DNA from: CCY15215 sp039194995
Lineage (GTDB): Bacteria; Cyanobacteriota; Cyanobacteriia; Cyanobacteriales; Spirulinaceae
Direction: 5' to 3'
NCBI GenBank assembly: GCA_039194995.1
Contig: JBCCVR010000011.1
Location: forward strand, 3,355-67,354
Length of the DNA: 64,000 bases
Part shown: positions 42,906 to 53,000 of the stretch, in pieces
Layout of the letters: every line of letters starts with the position of its first letter
Numbering within the stretch: the first letter of the stretch is position 1
Position numbers and translations under genes: made by a program
Notes under the pieces: generated by a model
Database searches by the model: none
What the model was told of the DNA's origin: nothing
The model's input: only the letters and a program-made list of their open reading frames with translations

Positions 42906-44579
42906 TTATTTTTCTACCAATCGATCCAGTCGTTCTCGCATCGCTAACTGCATCAGGGAACGTAAAAGCGTCAAAAACCAAAACCCCGAAAAGCAAAAAA
43001 TGACGATCGCCCAATTGGTAATTCCACCGACGACGAGTAAGGTTGCCGATATTAACGAAAATCCCGATAAACAGGTATAGATCAAACATTTCACGGCCAA
43101 ATTCAGCCGCTTGAGGGCGCGATCGCTCGTTTCCGATTTGACTCGCAATTCTACTTCGCCGCGATCGAGTCGTTCTTGTAGGTTCTGGAGGGCGAGTTCG
43201 ACGCGACTGGGGCGATCGAGGCGCTCTTTCACAAAAATTCCCGCCTGTCGGAACGTTTGGCGAACTAAATTACCTTTCTTCGCCGATTGAGTCAGTTTGG
43301 TTAAAAATGGCTGGCTGGCAGCGACCAGATTATACTGGGGATTGAGAGCGCGAGCGATACCGTCAAGAGTGGAAACAGATTTAATCACAAACATCATTTC
43401 CGAAGGCAGGCGAAAAGGCTGCTTTTCAAACATGAGATAAACTTCACCGCTCATTTGCTCGAAAGCGCCCAAATCGATGGGTTTTTCTCGGAATTGCTCG
43501 AGAATGAAAGCCACTAAACGCCTCACTGGAGTCATATCCGGTAAGGGTTCGATCAAGCCCATGTAGACCAAACTTTTGACGACGGCATCAGTATCTTTGC
43601 GCATAACGGCAAAGAAGGTATTAATCATTTCATCTTTGGCCATGCTTTTCACTTCTGCCATAGTGCCGAAATCATAGAAAATGATTTTGCCGTGGTCGTC
43701 TACGGCCATATTGCCGGGATGGGGATCTGATTGAAAAAAACCATCTTCCAACAGTTGCTTGAGATAGCACAAGATCCCCATTTGGATGAGGCGATCGGGA
43801 TTGAGATTGCGGGATTCAATGGCGGCGCGATCGTCGATTTTGATACCAGGTAGATATTCCAACGTTAAAACTCGTTGGGCGGTATAGCGCCAGTACACGC
43901 GGGGCGCGAGAATCTGGGGATAATCGCGAAAATTGCTTTGAAAACGCTCGGCATTTTTCCCTTCGTGAATGTAGTCGATTTCTTGATAAAGTAGCTCGAA
44001 GAATTCGCGATAGAGATGTTCTAAATTATATTTTTTGACTTTGGGAAAATAGCCTTCCAGCAAGTTGATTAAGCGATGCAGCACTTCAAAATCCAGATTG
44101 AACAGGCGTTCGAGTCCGGGACGCTGCACTTTAACCACCACTTTTTCCCCCGTGGGTAAAATTGCGCGATGCACTTGTCCCAAACTGGCGGCAGCGATGG
44201 GGGTTTCTTCAAACTCTCGAAATAACTCCGAGATGGGGCTGCCTAATTCGCTTTCGATCGCAGCGATCGCTTCTCGGGAGGGAAATGGCGGTACGCGGTC
44301 TTGCAGTTGTTCGAGGGCTTCAATATAGGGTAAGGGAATAATATCCGATCGCGTTGAGAGTGCCTGTCCGATTTTAATAAAAGTCGGCCCTAACTCTAAC
44401 AATTGTGTGGCTAGCCAGCGAGCATGACGATGCTGCCGGGCGATTGATGAATTCCCTGAAATTTTATCCCACCCCAAAGCCAGAAAAAAACGAGTGGCAA
44501 CGCTAAAAACATCAATTTTGCGCCGCCACGGCGAATATCGCTCTCGCTGCCAACGCTTGACTTTTACAGATGCACGCAT
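42906..44579 (-). CDS. ABC1/UbiB family atypical kinase
   Basis: A 557-residue protein of the AarF/ABC1/UbiB family. The family hallmarks are visible: KxGQ-type LGPTFIKIGQALSTRSD (about 64-80), the Ala-rich loop PIAAASLGQVHRA (about 126-138) in place of the glycine-rich loop, VVVKVQRPG, EYLPG, and the DPHPGNM and YDFG motifs (about 280-305). Two hydrophobic segments near 490-535 anchor it in a membrane. Related proteins help quinone synthesis or lipid movement, and plant relatives act in plastoglobules. Cyanobacteria carry several. The divergent neighbours give no clue to its substrate. Confidence 0.92.
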   Translation of the reverse strand: MRASVKVKRWQRERYSPWRRKIDVFSVATRFFLALGWDKISGNSSIARQHRHARWLATQLLELGPTFIKIGQALSTRSDIIPLPYIEALEQLQDRVPPFPSREAIAAIESELGSPISELFREFEETPIAAASLGQVHRAILPTGEKVVVKVQRPGLERLFNLDFEVLHRLINLLEGYFPKVKKYNLEHLYREFFELLYQEIDYIHEGKNAERFQSNFRDYPQILAPRVYWRYTAQRVLTLEYLPGIKIDDRAAIESRNLNPDRLIQMGILCYLKQLLEDGFFQSDPHPGNMAVDDHGKIIFYDFGTMAEVKSMAKDEMINTFFAVMRKDTDAVVKSLVYMGLIEPLPDMTPVRRLVAFILEQFREKPIDLGAFEQMSGEVYLMFEKQPFRLPSEMMFVIKSVSTLDGIARALNPQYNLVAASQPFLTKLTQSAKKGNLVRQTFRQAGIFVKERLDRPSRVELALQNLQERLDRGEVELRVKSETSDRALKRLNLAVKCLIYTCLSGFSLISATLLVVGGITNWAIVIFCFSGFWFLTLLRSLMQLAMRERLDRLVEK

Positions 44580-44789
44580 TTGGATTGGTTATTTGTTGTT
44601 TGTTGTTTGTGTCTTAGTGCGCGTTCCCTTGCGTCTTTCGCCGACGCGGGGTCGCACCGCTTGTTTGTTGTTTGTTATTGGTTTATCCCCTCTTGCTCTC
44701 CCTCTTTTATACTCTCCCTTTTTTCCACTCCCCCTCTTGGGAGGGAGCTGGGGGGTGGGTTATTGTTGGTTGTTTCCCTTGATAATTGT
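44580..44789 (-). repeat. Repeat-rich gap with a second copy of the C/G-rich dispersed repeat
   Basis: This gap contains TTGTTGTTTG-type units (about 44590-44610 and 44664-44680), a GCGTC/GACGC hairpin near 44631-44648, and the dispersed element at 44728-44760 (CCCCTCTTGGGAGGGAGC and on), which is the reverse of the copy at 27995-28024. ATTGTTC units follow up to 44807. No gene is seen. Confidence 0.6.
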
Positions 44790-46655
44790 TCATTGTTCAT
44801 TATTCATTGAAAAGGGGAGGATTAGCGTAAAGCGAGTTTCGCCGCGCTGGCGATCGCTTGCCACGCGACTCCATACTTCAATTTTGCCATTAAGATGTTG
44901 CACTAATCCCTTAACTAAAGCAAGACCCAAACCCGTTCCGGCGATCGCTTGTTGGGTAGCTTCTTTGCCTCGGGTGAATTTCTCAAAAATACTCTCGATA
45001 TTTTCGGGAGGAATGCCCTCGCCGTTATTGACAATATCGAGGGCAATACTATCCTTCTCTTGCCCGTCTTGCCTGCGCTCGATCTCGATATAAACCGTAC
45101 TCTCGGGATCGGAGTATTTGCCAGCATTGGCCAACAATTCTTGTAGAATGCGCTGCAAGCTGTCGCGATCGGAGTAGAGAAAAATAGGGCGATCCGCGTT
45201 GTTTGCTAGGGTGTCATTTTGCCGATCGCCTGCCCCTTGGCGATCGCGGATGACCAGTTGTACACCTTTCTCCTGCCATGTCTGGTTAAACGTCCCTTGA
45301 AATTCTCGAATCATCTCGTTGAGATTTATTTTTGTGAGTTGCAAGTCAATTTGTTGGCTTTCGAGTTTTTGCAAGGCAAGGAGATCTTGAATGAGATTGT
45401 ACTCTCGTTCCCATTCTCGCTCCAACATTTCCAGATATTTATCTTGGCGTTCTGGGGGCAGTCCGGGCTGACGCAACATTCGAATTGCCATTTTCATCGT
45501 CGTCAGAGGGGTTCGCAATTCGTGACTGACAGAATCGAGAAACTGGTCTTTAAGTTCGATCAACTGGCGCAGTTGCTCGACTTGTTTGCGGGTCTGTTCG
45601 TAGAGCTTGGCCTGTACTTCCATACTGCCTTGCAGTTGAGCGGTTCGTTTGTTGACGAGGGACTGTACCCGCTCGATCGTGCGCTTGTAAATGGTGGTCG
45701 TGGCAATTTGTGCCCCCGCCCAACGTGCCAAACCAATTTCTCCCGTTTGCCAAGCATAGGGGCGATCGCGTTGGAATAAGAAAAAACCCAACACGAGGGA
45801 GGGGTTGCTAGCCGCGCCGATCAGGGGCACCAACAATAGGGCGGGAAAGCGATCCGGGTGTAAAAAAGGCGGAATTTCTGGAGTTGAATTGCATTCCCAA
45901 GTATTGAGTGCCAAGGGTTGAGGAGAGCATTGCCAAGCCACAATGCAGCAGGGGCAGTCTTTTAGCCAAAGAGAAGTATCTGTCTGGATTTTGGGGATTG
46001 CTGCATCGGCCGTCCACTGATGGGCGATCGTAAAACTGGCTCGAGGCACGCTCTTAATCTCGTGGCGATCGTAAAAAGGATCGCTGTACTTGAGTAAAAG
46101 AATTGCACCCCGCTCGACGTGTAAGGCTTTTGCTGCGATCGCCAGAATGGAATCGAGATCGGGTTGTCCGGTACTGTTTTGAAATTGTTCGAGGAGAACT
46201 TGATAGGCTGTATCGAGATGGGTTTGTCTCTGAAAGTTGACATGATTGAAAGCGAGAGCAATGGCGTTGGCGATCGCTTCTTCTCCTTCGACAGAAAAAT
46301 CCGGCGGTTTTTCCCCCTCAATTCCCAAAACAATTGTTCCTTCTGAGGGGGTGGGAATGCAATGCACTCGTTCCAAAGGAAGGGGAGAAGAGGAGATTTC
46401 CGCGATCGCGTTGGCGAAGAGTTGCGCCTTAATTTCTTCGGCAAGGGAACGATCCCGATCCGCCTGCCAGTAACCGTTAAGATCGGACTCGGGGGCAAGG
46501 CGATCGCCCACGAGCAAACAGGCGATCGCACCGAGTTTTCGACCCGTCATTTCCGCAACCGTGGCGAGAAGATGGGGGGTCGGGGTGGGAGAAAGCAGCA
46601 ATTTGAGAATTTCTTGCCCGAATTGCCAAGCATTCAATTCGTTGAACTCACTCAT
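44790..46655 (-). CDS. GAF-type sensor histidine kinase
   Basis: A 621-residue soluble protein. An N-terminal sensor-like part is followed by a GAF-like domain at about 155-330. Then come a coiled region, HisKA with His378 in DSVSHELRTPLTTMK, and HATPase with LLANAGKYS, NNGEGIP and a GTGLGLALVKGLVQ G-box. It is a hybrid-free, classical kinase; no receiver domain or response regulator is adjacent. The GAF part has several Cys (CPCCIVAWQC, about 232-241) that could bind a bilin or a metal, but no clear bilin-binding signature is seen. The C-terminal end overlaps the repeat-rich gap by a few bases. Confidence 0.9.
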   Translation of the reverse strand: MSEFNELNAWQFGQEILKLLLSPTPTPHLLATVAEMTGRKLGAIACLLVGDRLAPESDLNGYWQADRDRSLAEEIKAQLFANAIAEISSSPLPLERVHCIPTPSEGTIVLGIEGEKPPDFSVEGEEAIANAIALAFNHVNFQRQTHLDTAYQVLLEQFQNSTGQPDLDSILAIAAKALHVERGAILLLKYSDPFYDRHEIKSVPRASFTIAHQWTADAAIPKIQTDTSLWLKDCPCCIVAWQCSPQPLALNTWECNSTPEIPPFLHPDRFPALLLVPLIGAASNPSLVLGFFLFQRDRPYAWQTGEIGLARWAGAQIATTTIYKRTIERVQSLVNKRTAQLQGSMEVQAKLYEQTRKQVEQLRQLIELKDQFLDSVSHELRTPLTTMKMAIRMLRQPGLPPERQDKYLEMLEREWEREYNLIQDLLALQKLESQQIDLQLTKINLNEMIREFQGTFNQTWQEKGVQLVIRDRQGAGDRQNDTLANNADRPIFLYSDRDSLQRILQELLANAGKYSDPESTVYIEIERRQDGQEKDSIALDIVNNGEGIPPENIESIFEKFTRGKEATQQAIAGTGLGLALVKGLVQHLNGKIEVWSRVASDRQRGETRFTLILPFSMNNEQ

Positions 46656-46793
46656 CTTTTCCTCCCGTTCCGGTAGCCTTCGAGGAAGGGGCAGGGGGGG
46701 AGAGATGCGGTCTGGGCGTTAATCGTTTTGGGACGCTTTTTTCCATTTCTCTCCTCTTTCTGGTCTCGTTCTTATCTCTGTTTTAACCTGTTC

Positions 46794-47771
46794 TCATTGC
46801 TGTTCTTTCGCCCGGGCGCGAGCCACCTCGCTATTCTTTTGGTAGAATTCCACGCGATCGCGAGCCGTGCTATAACGGGGGTCGTTTTGAGGGACGGCTG
46901 CCATCAATTGGGCGGCTTGTTGCCAGCGATCGGATAGGTCGAGCCATTCCGCTTCGGTTTGGGCGATTTGTCCTTTAAGGGCGATCGCTTCGGCCAATTG
47001 TACGGCTTCGGCAAATGGGTCTTGCGGAGTTGGGGGCGGATTAGAGAGATTGGGAGTCGGTAGGATGACCGTGGTTGGTGCTGCCACTTCTGGAGAGGAT
47101 TCGGATTGTACGGGAGAAGCGGGAGCAGCGGCCGGACTGGCGGGAGATTCGGGGCGAACGATGGGAGCAGCAGGAGCAACCGAAGAGAGGTCGGAGTTCA
47201 AAAAAGGGAAGAGTTCCCGCCAGCGAGACCCTTGGAAGTTTTGCTCCTGCCAATTGTTATAGGCCAGCCCGGCCAAAAAACTAACCCCACACAATCCCAC
47301 CATACCTAAAATATTGCGAAGGCGTGAGGAGGAATGGGCAACTGACCCGGTTGAGGAGAGGGAAGACGTTGCACTACTATTGCCGATCGCACTGCGGTTT
47401 CTGGGCGGGGAAAACCATTTTTGGAGAAGATTGGGTTTTTTGAGGAGGATTTCTTGAGACCAGAGAATCTCATTTTCGGGGTTGCGATGGATATCGTCGA
47501 GCCAAACGAGTTGCTGTTCGATGGCGATCCGACTGCAAATATTAACGCGACGCAGGTTTTTCGGTGCAATTCCTTCTAAAATTTCTCGCAGTCGTGCAGT
47601 GAGAACGGACTGTTCGAGTTGTTCCCGGTCTTTTGCCTCGCACAAGACTTGTAATATTCCTTTTTCTAGAACCGCCCGGGTTCTGACTCCCATATCGGCC
47701 AAGCAATCGTTCATAATTTGCACGATCGCCGCTACACTTCCTTGATGAGCCTGTTTTGCAATTTCATCCAT
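46794..47771 (-). CDS. Cyanobacterial membrane protein with an Ala/Pro-rich linker
   Basis: A 325-residue protein. The N-terminal part (about 1-95) is a compact alpha/beta domain with QGSVAAIVQIMNDCLADMG and LREILEGIAPKNLRRVNICSR, a pattern I recall from other cyanobacterial proteins of unknown function. One hydrophobic segment follows at about 157-175 (GMVGLCGVSFLAGLAY). After it comes an Ala/Pro/Ser-rich linker (about 198-250) and a C-terminal helix pair ending in an Arg/Ala/Lys tail. It looks like a cytoplasmic domain anchored by one helix, with an extended periplasmic part. I start at ATG 47771; a GTG five codons earlier is possible. No function is proposed. Confidence 0.75.
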   Translation of the reverse strand: MDEIAKQAHQGSVAAIVQIMNDCLADMGVRTRAVLEKGILQVLCEAKDREQLEQSVLTARLREILEGIAPKNLRRVNICSRIAIEQQLVWLDDIHRNPENEILWSQEILLKKPNLLQKWFSPPRNRSAIGNSSATSSLSSTGSVAHSSSRLRNILGMVGLCGVSFLAGLAYNNWQEQNFQGSRWRELFPFLNSDLSSVAPAAPIVRPESPASPAAAPASPVQSESSPEVAAPTTVILPTPNLSNPPPTPQDPFAEAVQLAEAIALKGQIAQTEAEWLDLSDRWQQAAQLMAAVPQNDPRYSTARDRVEFYQKNSEVARARAKEQQ

Positions 47772-47893
47772 ATTCTGCTTTGGCACGTCGGCGATCGCCG
47801 ATTCCCATACTCATATCTAAAACTTTACCAAAAAATGGGTAGAATACCCCTGATGGGGATCCCTCGCAATTTTGTTCGGAGAGAAAAAATCTG

Positions 47894-48247
47894 ATGCTTT
47901 TAAAATCCACGACGCGCCATATTCGCGTCTATGCGGCGCAACTGCAAGAAAATGAGTTAGTCGAGAGCAATAATGTTCTCACCCTTGATGTAGACCCCGA
48001 CAATGAATTTAACTGGAATGAAGATTCCCTGCAACAAGTGTATCGAAAATTTGACGATCTGGTTGAAGCCTATAACGGTCAAGATTTAACAGAATACAAT
48101 TTGCGTCGGATTGGTTCCGACCTCGAGCATTTTGTTCGCGCTCTTTTGCAAAACGGCCGGCTCAGTTACAATTTGCAAGGGCGCGTGGCCAATTACAGCA
48201 TGGGACTCCCTCGCGTTGAGAGTCCGGACAGTGACGGAAAATATTAG
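47894..48247 (+). CDS. ndhM: NAD(P)H-quinone oxidoreductase subunit M
   Basis: A 117-residue soluble protein that matches cyanobacterial NdhM along its length: LLKSTTRHIRVYAA at the start, LDVDPDNEFNWNEDSLQQVYRKF in the middle, and YNLRRIGSDLEHFVRALLQ towards the end. NdhM is an oxygenic-phototroph-specific subunit of the NDH-1 complex on the thylakoid membrane, needed for cyclic electron flow and respiration. The ATG at 47894 has GGAGAG about eight to ten bases upstream. A small membrane protein gene follows after 14 bases. Confidence 0.95.
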   Translation: MLLKSTTRHIRVYAAQLQENELVESNNVLTLDVDPDNEFNWNEDSLQQVYRKFDDLVEAYNGQDLTEYNLRRIGSDLEHFVRALLQNGRLSYNLQGRVANYSMGLPRVESPDSDGKY

Positions 48248-48261
48248 TATTAATCGACGCG

Positions 48262-48483
48262 ATGAATTTTTGGGATTATAAGCCTTGGTGGTGTCAGCCT
48301 TGGTCGATTTTACTGACGGGAATGGGAGCGATCGCTTCGAGTTGGTTGTTGGCGCGATCGCTTTGGCTAACGGTTCTCGTGACCCTGCCCGTTCTCTTAT
48401 GGTGGTTCTATTTTTTAATTCTCGTCCCTCGCCTTGTTGAGGAAACGATGGACAAAGAGAAGGGAGGAAGTTCGGGGAGTTAG
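48262..48483 (+). CDS. Small two-span membrane protein downstream of ndhM
   Basis: A 73-residue protein with MNFWDYKPWWCQPWSI at its start and two hydrophobic segments (about 16-32 and 35-55), ending in a charged tail. The Trp-rich start is familiar from small cyanobacterial proteins encoded beside ndhM (I recall the name DUF6737, but not firmly). It starts 14 bases after the ndhM stop and is likely co-transcribed. The role is unknown. Confidence 0.7.
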   Translation: MNFWDYKPWWCQPWSILLTGMGAIASSWLLARSLWLTVLVTLPVLLWWFYFLILVPRLVEETMDKEKGGSSGS

Positions 48484-48620
48484 CGATCGCTCCTGATTCG
48501 CAGGAGTAAATAGAGCAATAAAGCCAGTGTTGTTCCAAATCCCAATAGCGGGGATTGACTTGATAGAGTCAAAATGAGAACAAAAATTTCGAGCAGAGTT
48601 TGGAAGGTGTCGAGTTCCAT
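48480..48620 (-). CDS. Possible 46-residue single-span membrane protein
   Basis: An open frame from ATG 48620 to the stop at 48480-48482, which overlaps the stop of the small gene on the other strand. The product is mostly hydrophobic (ELDTFQTLLEIFVLILTLSS and then LLLYLLLR) with a short basic end. No ribosome-binding site is visible, so translation is doubtful. The rest of the 318-base gap 48484-48801 holds nothing else I can support. Confidence 0.3.
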   Translation of the reverse strand: MELDTFQTLLEIFVLILTLSSQSPLLGFGTTLALLLYLLLRIRSDR

Positions 48621-48801
48621 ATTTGAGGCATTGAATTCTACACTTTCATCAAAGCGCGAGGCTTTTTGAGTTCGGGAGGGAGAATGAGTCGGAAAAGTGT
48701 GATTTGCACAGAACTTCAACTTGATTTCAAACTTGTTCCCGAGTTCCCGCAATTTTCTAATTCGGGATTTATGATGTGAGTAGCATTCCGAGCTATTTAC
48801 T

Positions 48802-50067
48802 ATGTCACGCTCTCTCAAAGTCCGTCCCGATCGCATTGAAGAGATCAAATTTGCCGTCAAGCGGAATGGTTTCCCTCGCCAGCAAGATTTGGCTGAGGAT
48901 TTGAAAATCTCGTTGGCAACTCTCAGCAGCTATCTTAATGGTAGACCTGTAGACTATTGCAATTTTGTTGATATTAGCGAACGACTGGGACAAGATTGGC
49001 AAACTCTTGCAGATCTTTCCGATAATGGCATTGCAAGGAAAGAGTCAACCCTTGCGATCGCTCCGGATCTGCACCCATTTATTTACATCAAACGTCCGGC
49101 GATCGAAGAAAACGCCTATGAAGAACTACGGCGATCGGGTGCTTTAGTGCGTGTTAAAGCCCCGCAATTGATGGGAAAAACGTCTTTATTGATTAGATTG
49201 ATGGAGCGGGTGAGAAAACAAGGCGATCGCGTTGCTTATATCAATCTTAATCTGGCTAAAAAGGACGATTTAGAAGATATCGATTGCTTTTTCAAGTGGT
49301 TTTGTATCGTGACGGGTCAGGCGCTAGGATTGGAAAATCGCATCAAGGATTATTGGGATGAGGAGTTCTCGACGAGTAAAGTTGATTGTACTGACTATTT
49401 TGAAAAATATCTTCTCTCGCAAAATGATTTTCCCCTGATTCTGTGTTTGGATGAAGTTGAAAGAATATTCCCTTATCAGGGAGTAGCACAGGAATTTTTA
49501 GGATTGCTGAGAGCATGGCACGAACAAGCAAAAGTACGTCCGATTTGGGGGAAAATCCGTTTGGTACTGGCGCATTCAACTGAGGTTTACGTTCCTTTAA
49601 ATATCAATGAATCGCCGTTTAATGTCGGATTGTCGGTTGAATTACCAGAGTTTAATGAAGCGCAGATTTTAGAACTGACTCGACTGCACGAATTGAATTG
49701 GACAGAACAAGAAGTTCGGCAGCTCATGGCAATTGTAGGAGGACATCCCTATCTCGTCGAACGAGCGCTCTCTCAACTCAAGGGAGACAAGAATAAAACC
49801 TTAGAAGAATTACTCGATTCTGCCGTATTGGACTCCGGGATATATGGGAATCATTTGCGACATCTATGGAATGCGATCGCGCCCAAGGAAGAGCTATTAA
49901 AAGCCTTAAAAGCGGTTTGTTTTGCATTTCATCCCGTTCGTTTGGATTCTTTTTCTAGCTTTCAGTTGGATAGCTTGGGAGTCATTCTCATACAAAAAGA
50001 CGGTGCGATCGTGCGTTGTAATTTGTATCGACAATATTTTAGCGATCGCTTGGGAGAAAGACAATGA
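48802..50067 (+). CDS. Helix-turn-helix AAA-like ATPase
   Basis: A 421-residue protein of the cyanobacterial AAA-like family (PF14516 type). Residues about 24-64 form a helix-turn-helix (QQDLAEDLKISLATLSSYLNG). The ATPase follows with Walker A KAPQLMGKTSL (119-129), Walker B LILCLDEVE (212-220) and a late HPYLVERALSQL (about 313-324). Proteins of this type are linked by earlier genome work to conflict and signalling networks with CHAT, vWA and MoxR partners; none has a settled function. The start ATG is 48802. Its stop overlaps the start of the next ATPase in ATGA, so the two ATPases are translated together. It may sense or regulate the membrane partner. Confidence 0.88.
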   Translation: MSRSLKVRPDRIEEIKFAVKRNGFPRQQDLAEDLKISLATLSSYLNGRPVDYCNFVDISERLGQDWQTLADLSDNGIARKESTLAIAPDLHPFIYIKRPAIEENAYEELRRSGALVRVKAPQLMGKTSLLIRLMERVRKQGDRVAYINLNLAKKDDLEDIDCFFKWFCIVTGQALGLENRIKDYWDEEFSTSKVDCTDYFEKYLLSQNDFPLILCLDEVERIFPYQGVAQEFLGLLRAWHEQAKVRPIWGKIRLVLAHSTEVYVPLNINESPFNVGLSVELPEFNEAQILELTRLHELNWTEQEVRQLMAIVGGHPYLVERALSQLKGDKNKTLEELLDSAVLDSGIYGNHLRHLWNAIAPKEELLKALKAVCFAFHPVRLDSFSSFQLDSLGVILIQKDGAIVRCNLYRQYFSDRLGERQ

Positions 50068-53000
50068 AAGAAGAAAAGATGCCCAAATATCAAGTCGGTG
50101 GCTGTTTGCCTGCGGATGCACCTAGTTATGTAGAACGTTCTGCGGATAGCGAACTTTACGGGTTAGTGAAAGCGGGCGAATATTGTTACGTTTTGAACTC
50201 GCGTCAGATGGGTAAATCTAGCTTGCGCGTGCGAACGATGCAGAGGTTACAAGCTGATGATATCGCTTGTGCCAATCTCGATATTACCATGTTAGGGACT
50301 CAAAAAATCTCCCTAGAAAAGTGGTATGGTGCATTAATTAAAAGTCTGATTAATAATTTAGAGCTAGGCGATTTCGATTCTCGGTTTTGGTGGAGAGAGC
50401 GCAAAGAAGTTTCGCCCGTTTCTTGTTTTGAGGAATTTATAGAAACTATTTTATTATACCGTACTCCTCAACAAATTGTAATTTTTATTGATGAAATTGA
50501 TAGTGTGCTACAAGTAGATTTTAAAGATGATTTCTTTGCGTTAATCCGAGGATGCTATAATAAACGCGCAGACAATTTCAATTATAAGCGTCTGAGTTTT
50601 GTTCTCTTGGGAGTTGCCGCACCTTGCGATTTAATTCACGAATCTCATCGCACGCCTTTTAATATCGGTCGTTCTATTGAATTACAAGGTTTTCAAGTTG
50701 GAGAAGTCGAACCTCTCGCTCGTGGTTTACAACGGAAAGCAGACGATCCCGATGCTGTGTTACGAGAAGTATTAGCATGGACGGGAGGACATCCTTTTTT
50801 AACACAAAAACTCTGTTGGTCTCTCGATCGCTCTCATGGTTATATTGAGAAAGGAACTGAAGCCAAACAGATCGAAAAGGCGATCGCAGCACACATTTTT
50901 GCCAATTGGGAGTTATACGACGAACCCGAACATTTTAAAACAATCCGCGATCGTATTTTGAGAAATAAGCTCTATACGGGACGGCTTTTAGGATTGTATG
51001 GCGAAATTTTGCAGGATGGGAAGATTGCCAGTGATAATAGCTACGAGCAAATATTATTGCGATTGTCGGGTTTAGTGGTCAAAAAACAAGAATATCTCAA
51101 GGTTTACAATCGCATTTATGAAAATATTTTCGATTTATATTGGGTTGAAAAAGAATTAGAAGCATTGCGTCCTTATGGAGAAGCATTTCGAGCGTGGAAA
51201 GTATCGGGATGTCGAGATGAATCTCGTTTATTGAGAGGTCAGGCATTATATGATGCTCTTAATTGGGCTAAAGGTAAAAGTTTAAGCGATGGCGATCGAG
51301 AGTTTTTATCCGCATCTCAAGAAATAGACAAACAACTGGTTCTCGAACACGCCAACGAAATTTTAGTTAAAGCACAGAAACAAGCCAGTCGAATTAGTAA
51401 ACAATCAAGTCGAATTATATCTCTTAGTGTTTTTGCTTTGGGGATAATTTCTATAATTGCAGTAATTATCAGTTTTAAAAGTCGTTCTGCTGTTCGGCAG
51501 TTACAAGTAGTACGAGAAAAGCAAGAAAAAAGCGAACAAATATTAGTAGATACAATTAATGACAGAAATAAACTGCTTGACAAGAATAATATTTTGTTTG
51601 AAGAAATCAATCGGAAAAACAAAAAACTTAATGAATTGCAACAAGCTCAGGCACAAACTAAATTAGAATTTGAGACTCAGTATCGTGAACTCACAAAAAA
51701 ATCAAAATTTGCTCAAAATCAGTTAGAAATAAATAATAGAAAAATAACTTCTAAAAATATACAGCTTAATGAAATTAACGAAAGAAATCAGCAGATGAAA
51801 CAAGAATTAACTAATGCTCGAGTTCGGCAGAGGCACAAACAACAAGAATTAAAATCTCTCGAAAGAGAATACGATCGCATCCAGCAACAAGATAACGATA
51901 CAAAAAGACAATTACAGCAAACTCGGGACAAATACAATGAAATTCGTCAAAAGCTCGATTTAGCGATTGATTTTTTGAATCTTCATATTTTTGATAAATT
52001 TGATCAAGATGAAAGATTTCTAGAGAATGCTCATTCAGATAATACCAAATTAGAATTTGGACTAAATCCAAATATAACCCTAACAAATCTAGATGAAAGT
52101 ATACTAGAAGAGACAATGCTTTCAGAGACATCTCAAAACAGTAGACATTTTTTGCTTGCTCATGCCGATCTTCGTGTAGAGAGCAACAGACAGGGATTAG
52201 AAAGGCAGAATGATTTTGATAGCAAAGACCCTCAATTTATAGGAGAGTTGAGAGATATAAATCTATTAGACAATAATAATTTAATTGAAATACAGAAAAG
52301 TTCTGTTAATTTTAAATCATCTTTAAAATGTATTGAACTAGGAGAAAAAAGTTCTCAAGTCAAAGAAATTCAAGAAAAACTTAGAACCCAAGAGTTTTAT
52401 AGTGGTGCTATCACATCATACTTTGACAAAGATACTGAATTCTTTGTTAAAGAATTTCAAAAAGAACGAGGTTTGAATGCTAATGGGAAAGTATGTACTG
52501 AAACAATGGAAGAGTTAGAAAAAGATGCTGCTCAAACAAACACTGTTCATTTGAGAGTATCCGATATAGCAGGAGTATTAGGGCTAGGTGATATTTTTGA
52601 AGAGTTTAATGAAGGCGATCGCAATAGAGGTAGTATAGTCCCTGACTCTACTCTTGGTAGTGAAAGGACGGTTGTAGTTTCTAATGACAGATTCGATAAT
52701 GAACTTATGGAGCTTATTCAAGGAGGAGCATTACGAGATAATCAAATCCTTCTCAGTTTCCAAAAATTTAACGTACAAGAAGTACAAAGTACGACAACTC
52801 GCTTAGGTATTTGGAGCGATTCACAAGTTAACCATATCGGCTTAGGTCAAGGAGATGGAGGTAATCTTACGATCCATGCCGAACAGTTGAATATTCGAGA
52901 AGGTGAAAAAGTAATAGTAGAAGCGTTTGGCACGGGCCACGCTGGCCATCTTAGTATTAATGTGGGAGATATCCGTGTCAACACTACTACCAACACTGGA

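Noticed and set aside
45219..45779. A 186-codon plus-strand frame opposite the second histidine kinase
   Set aside because: The kinase motifs are on the minus strand over the same bases; the antisense product has no known features.
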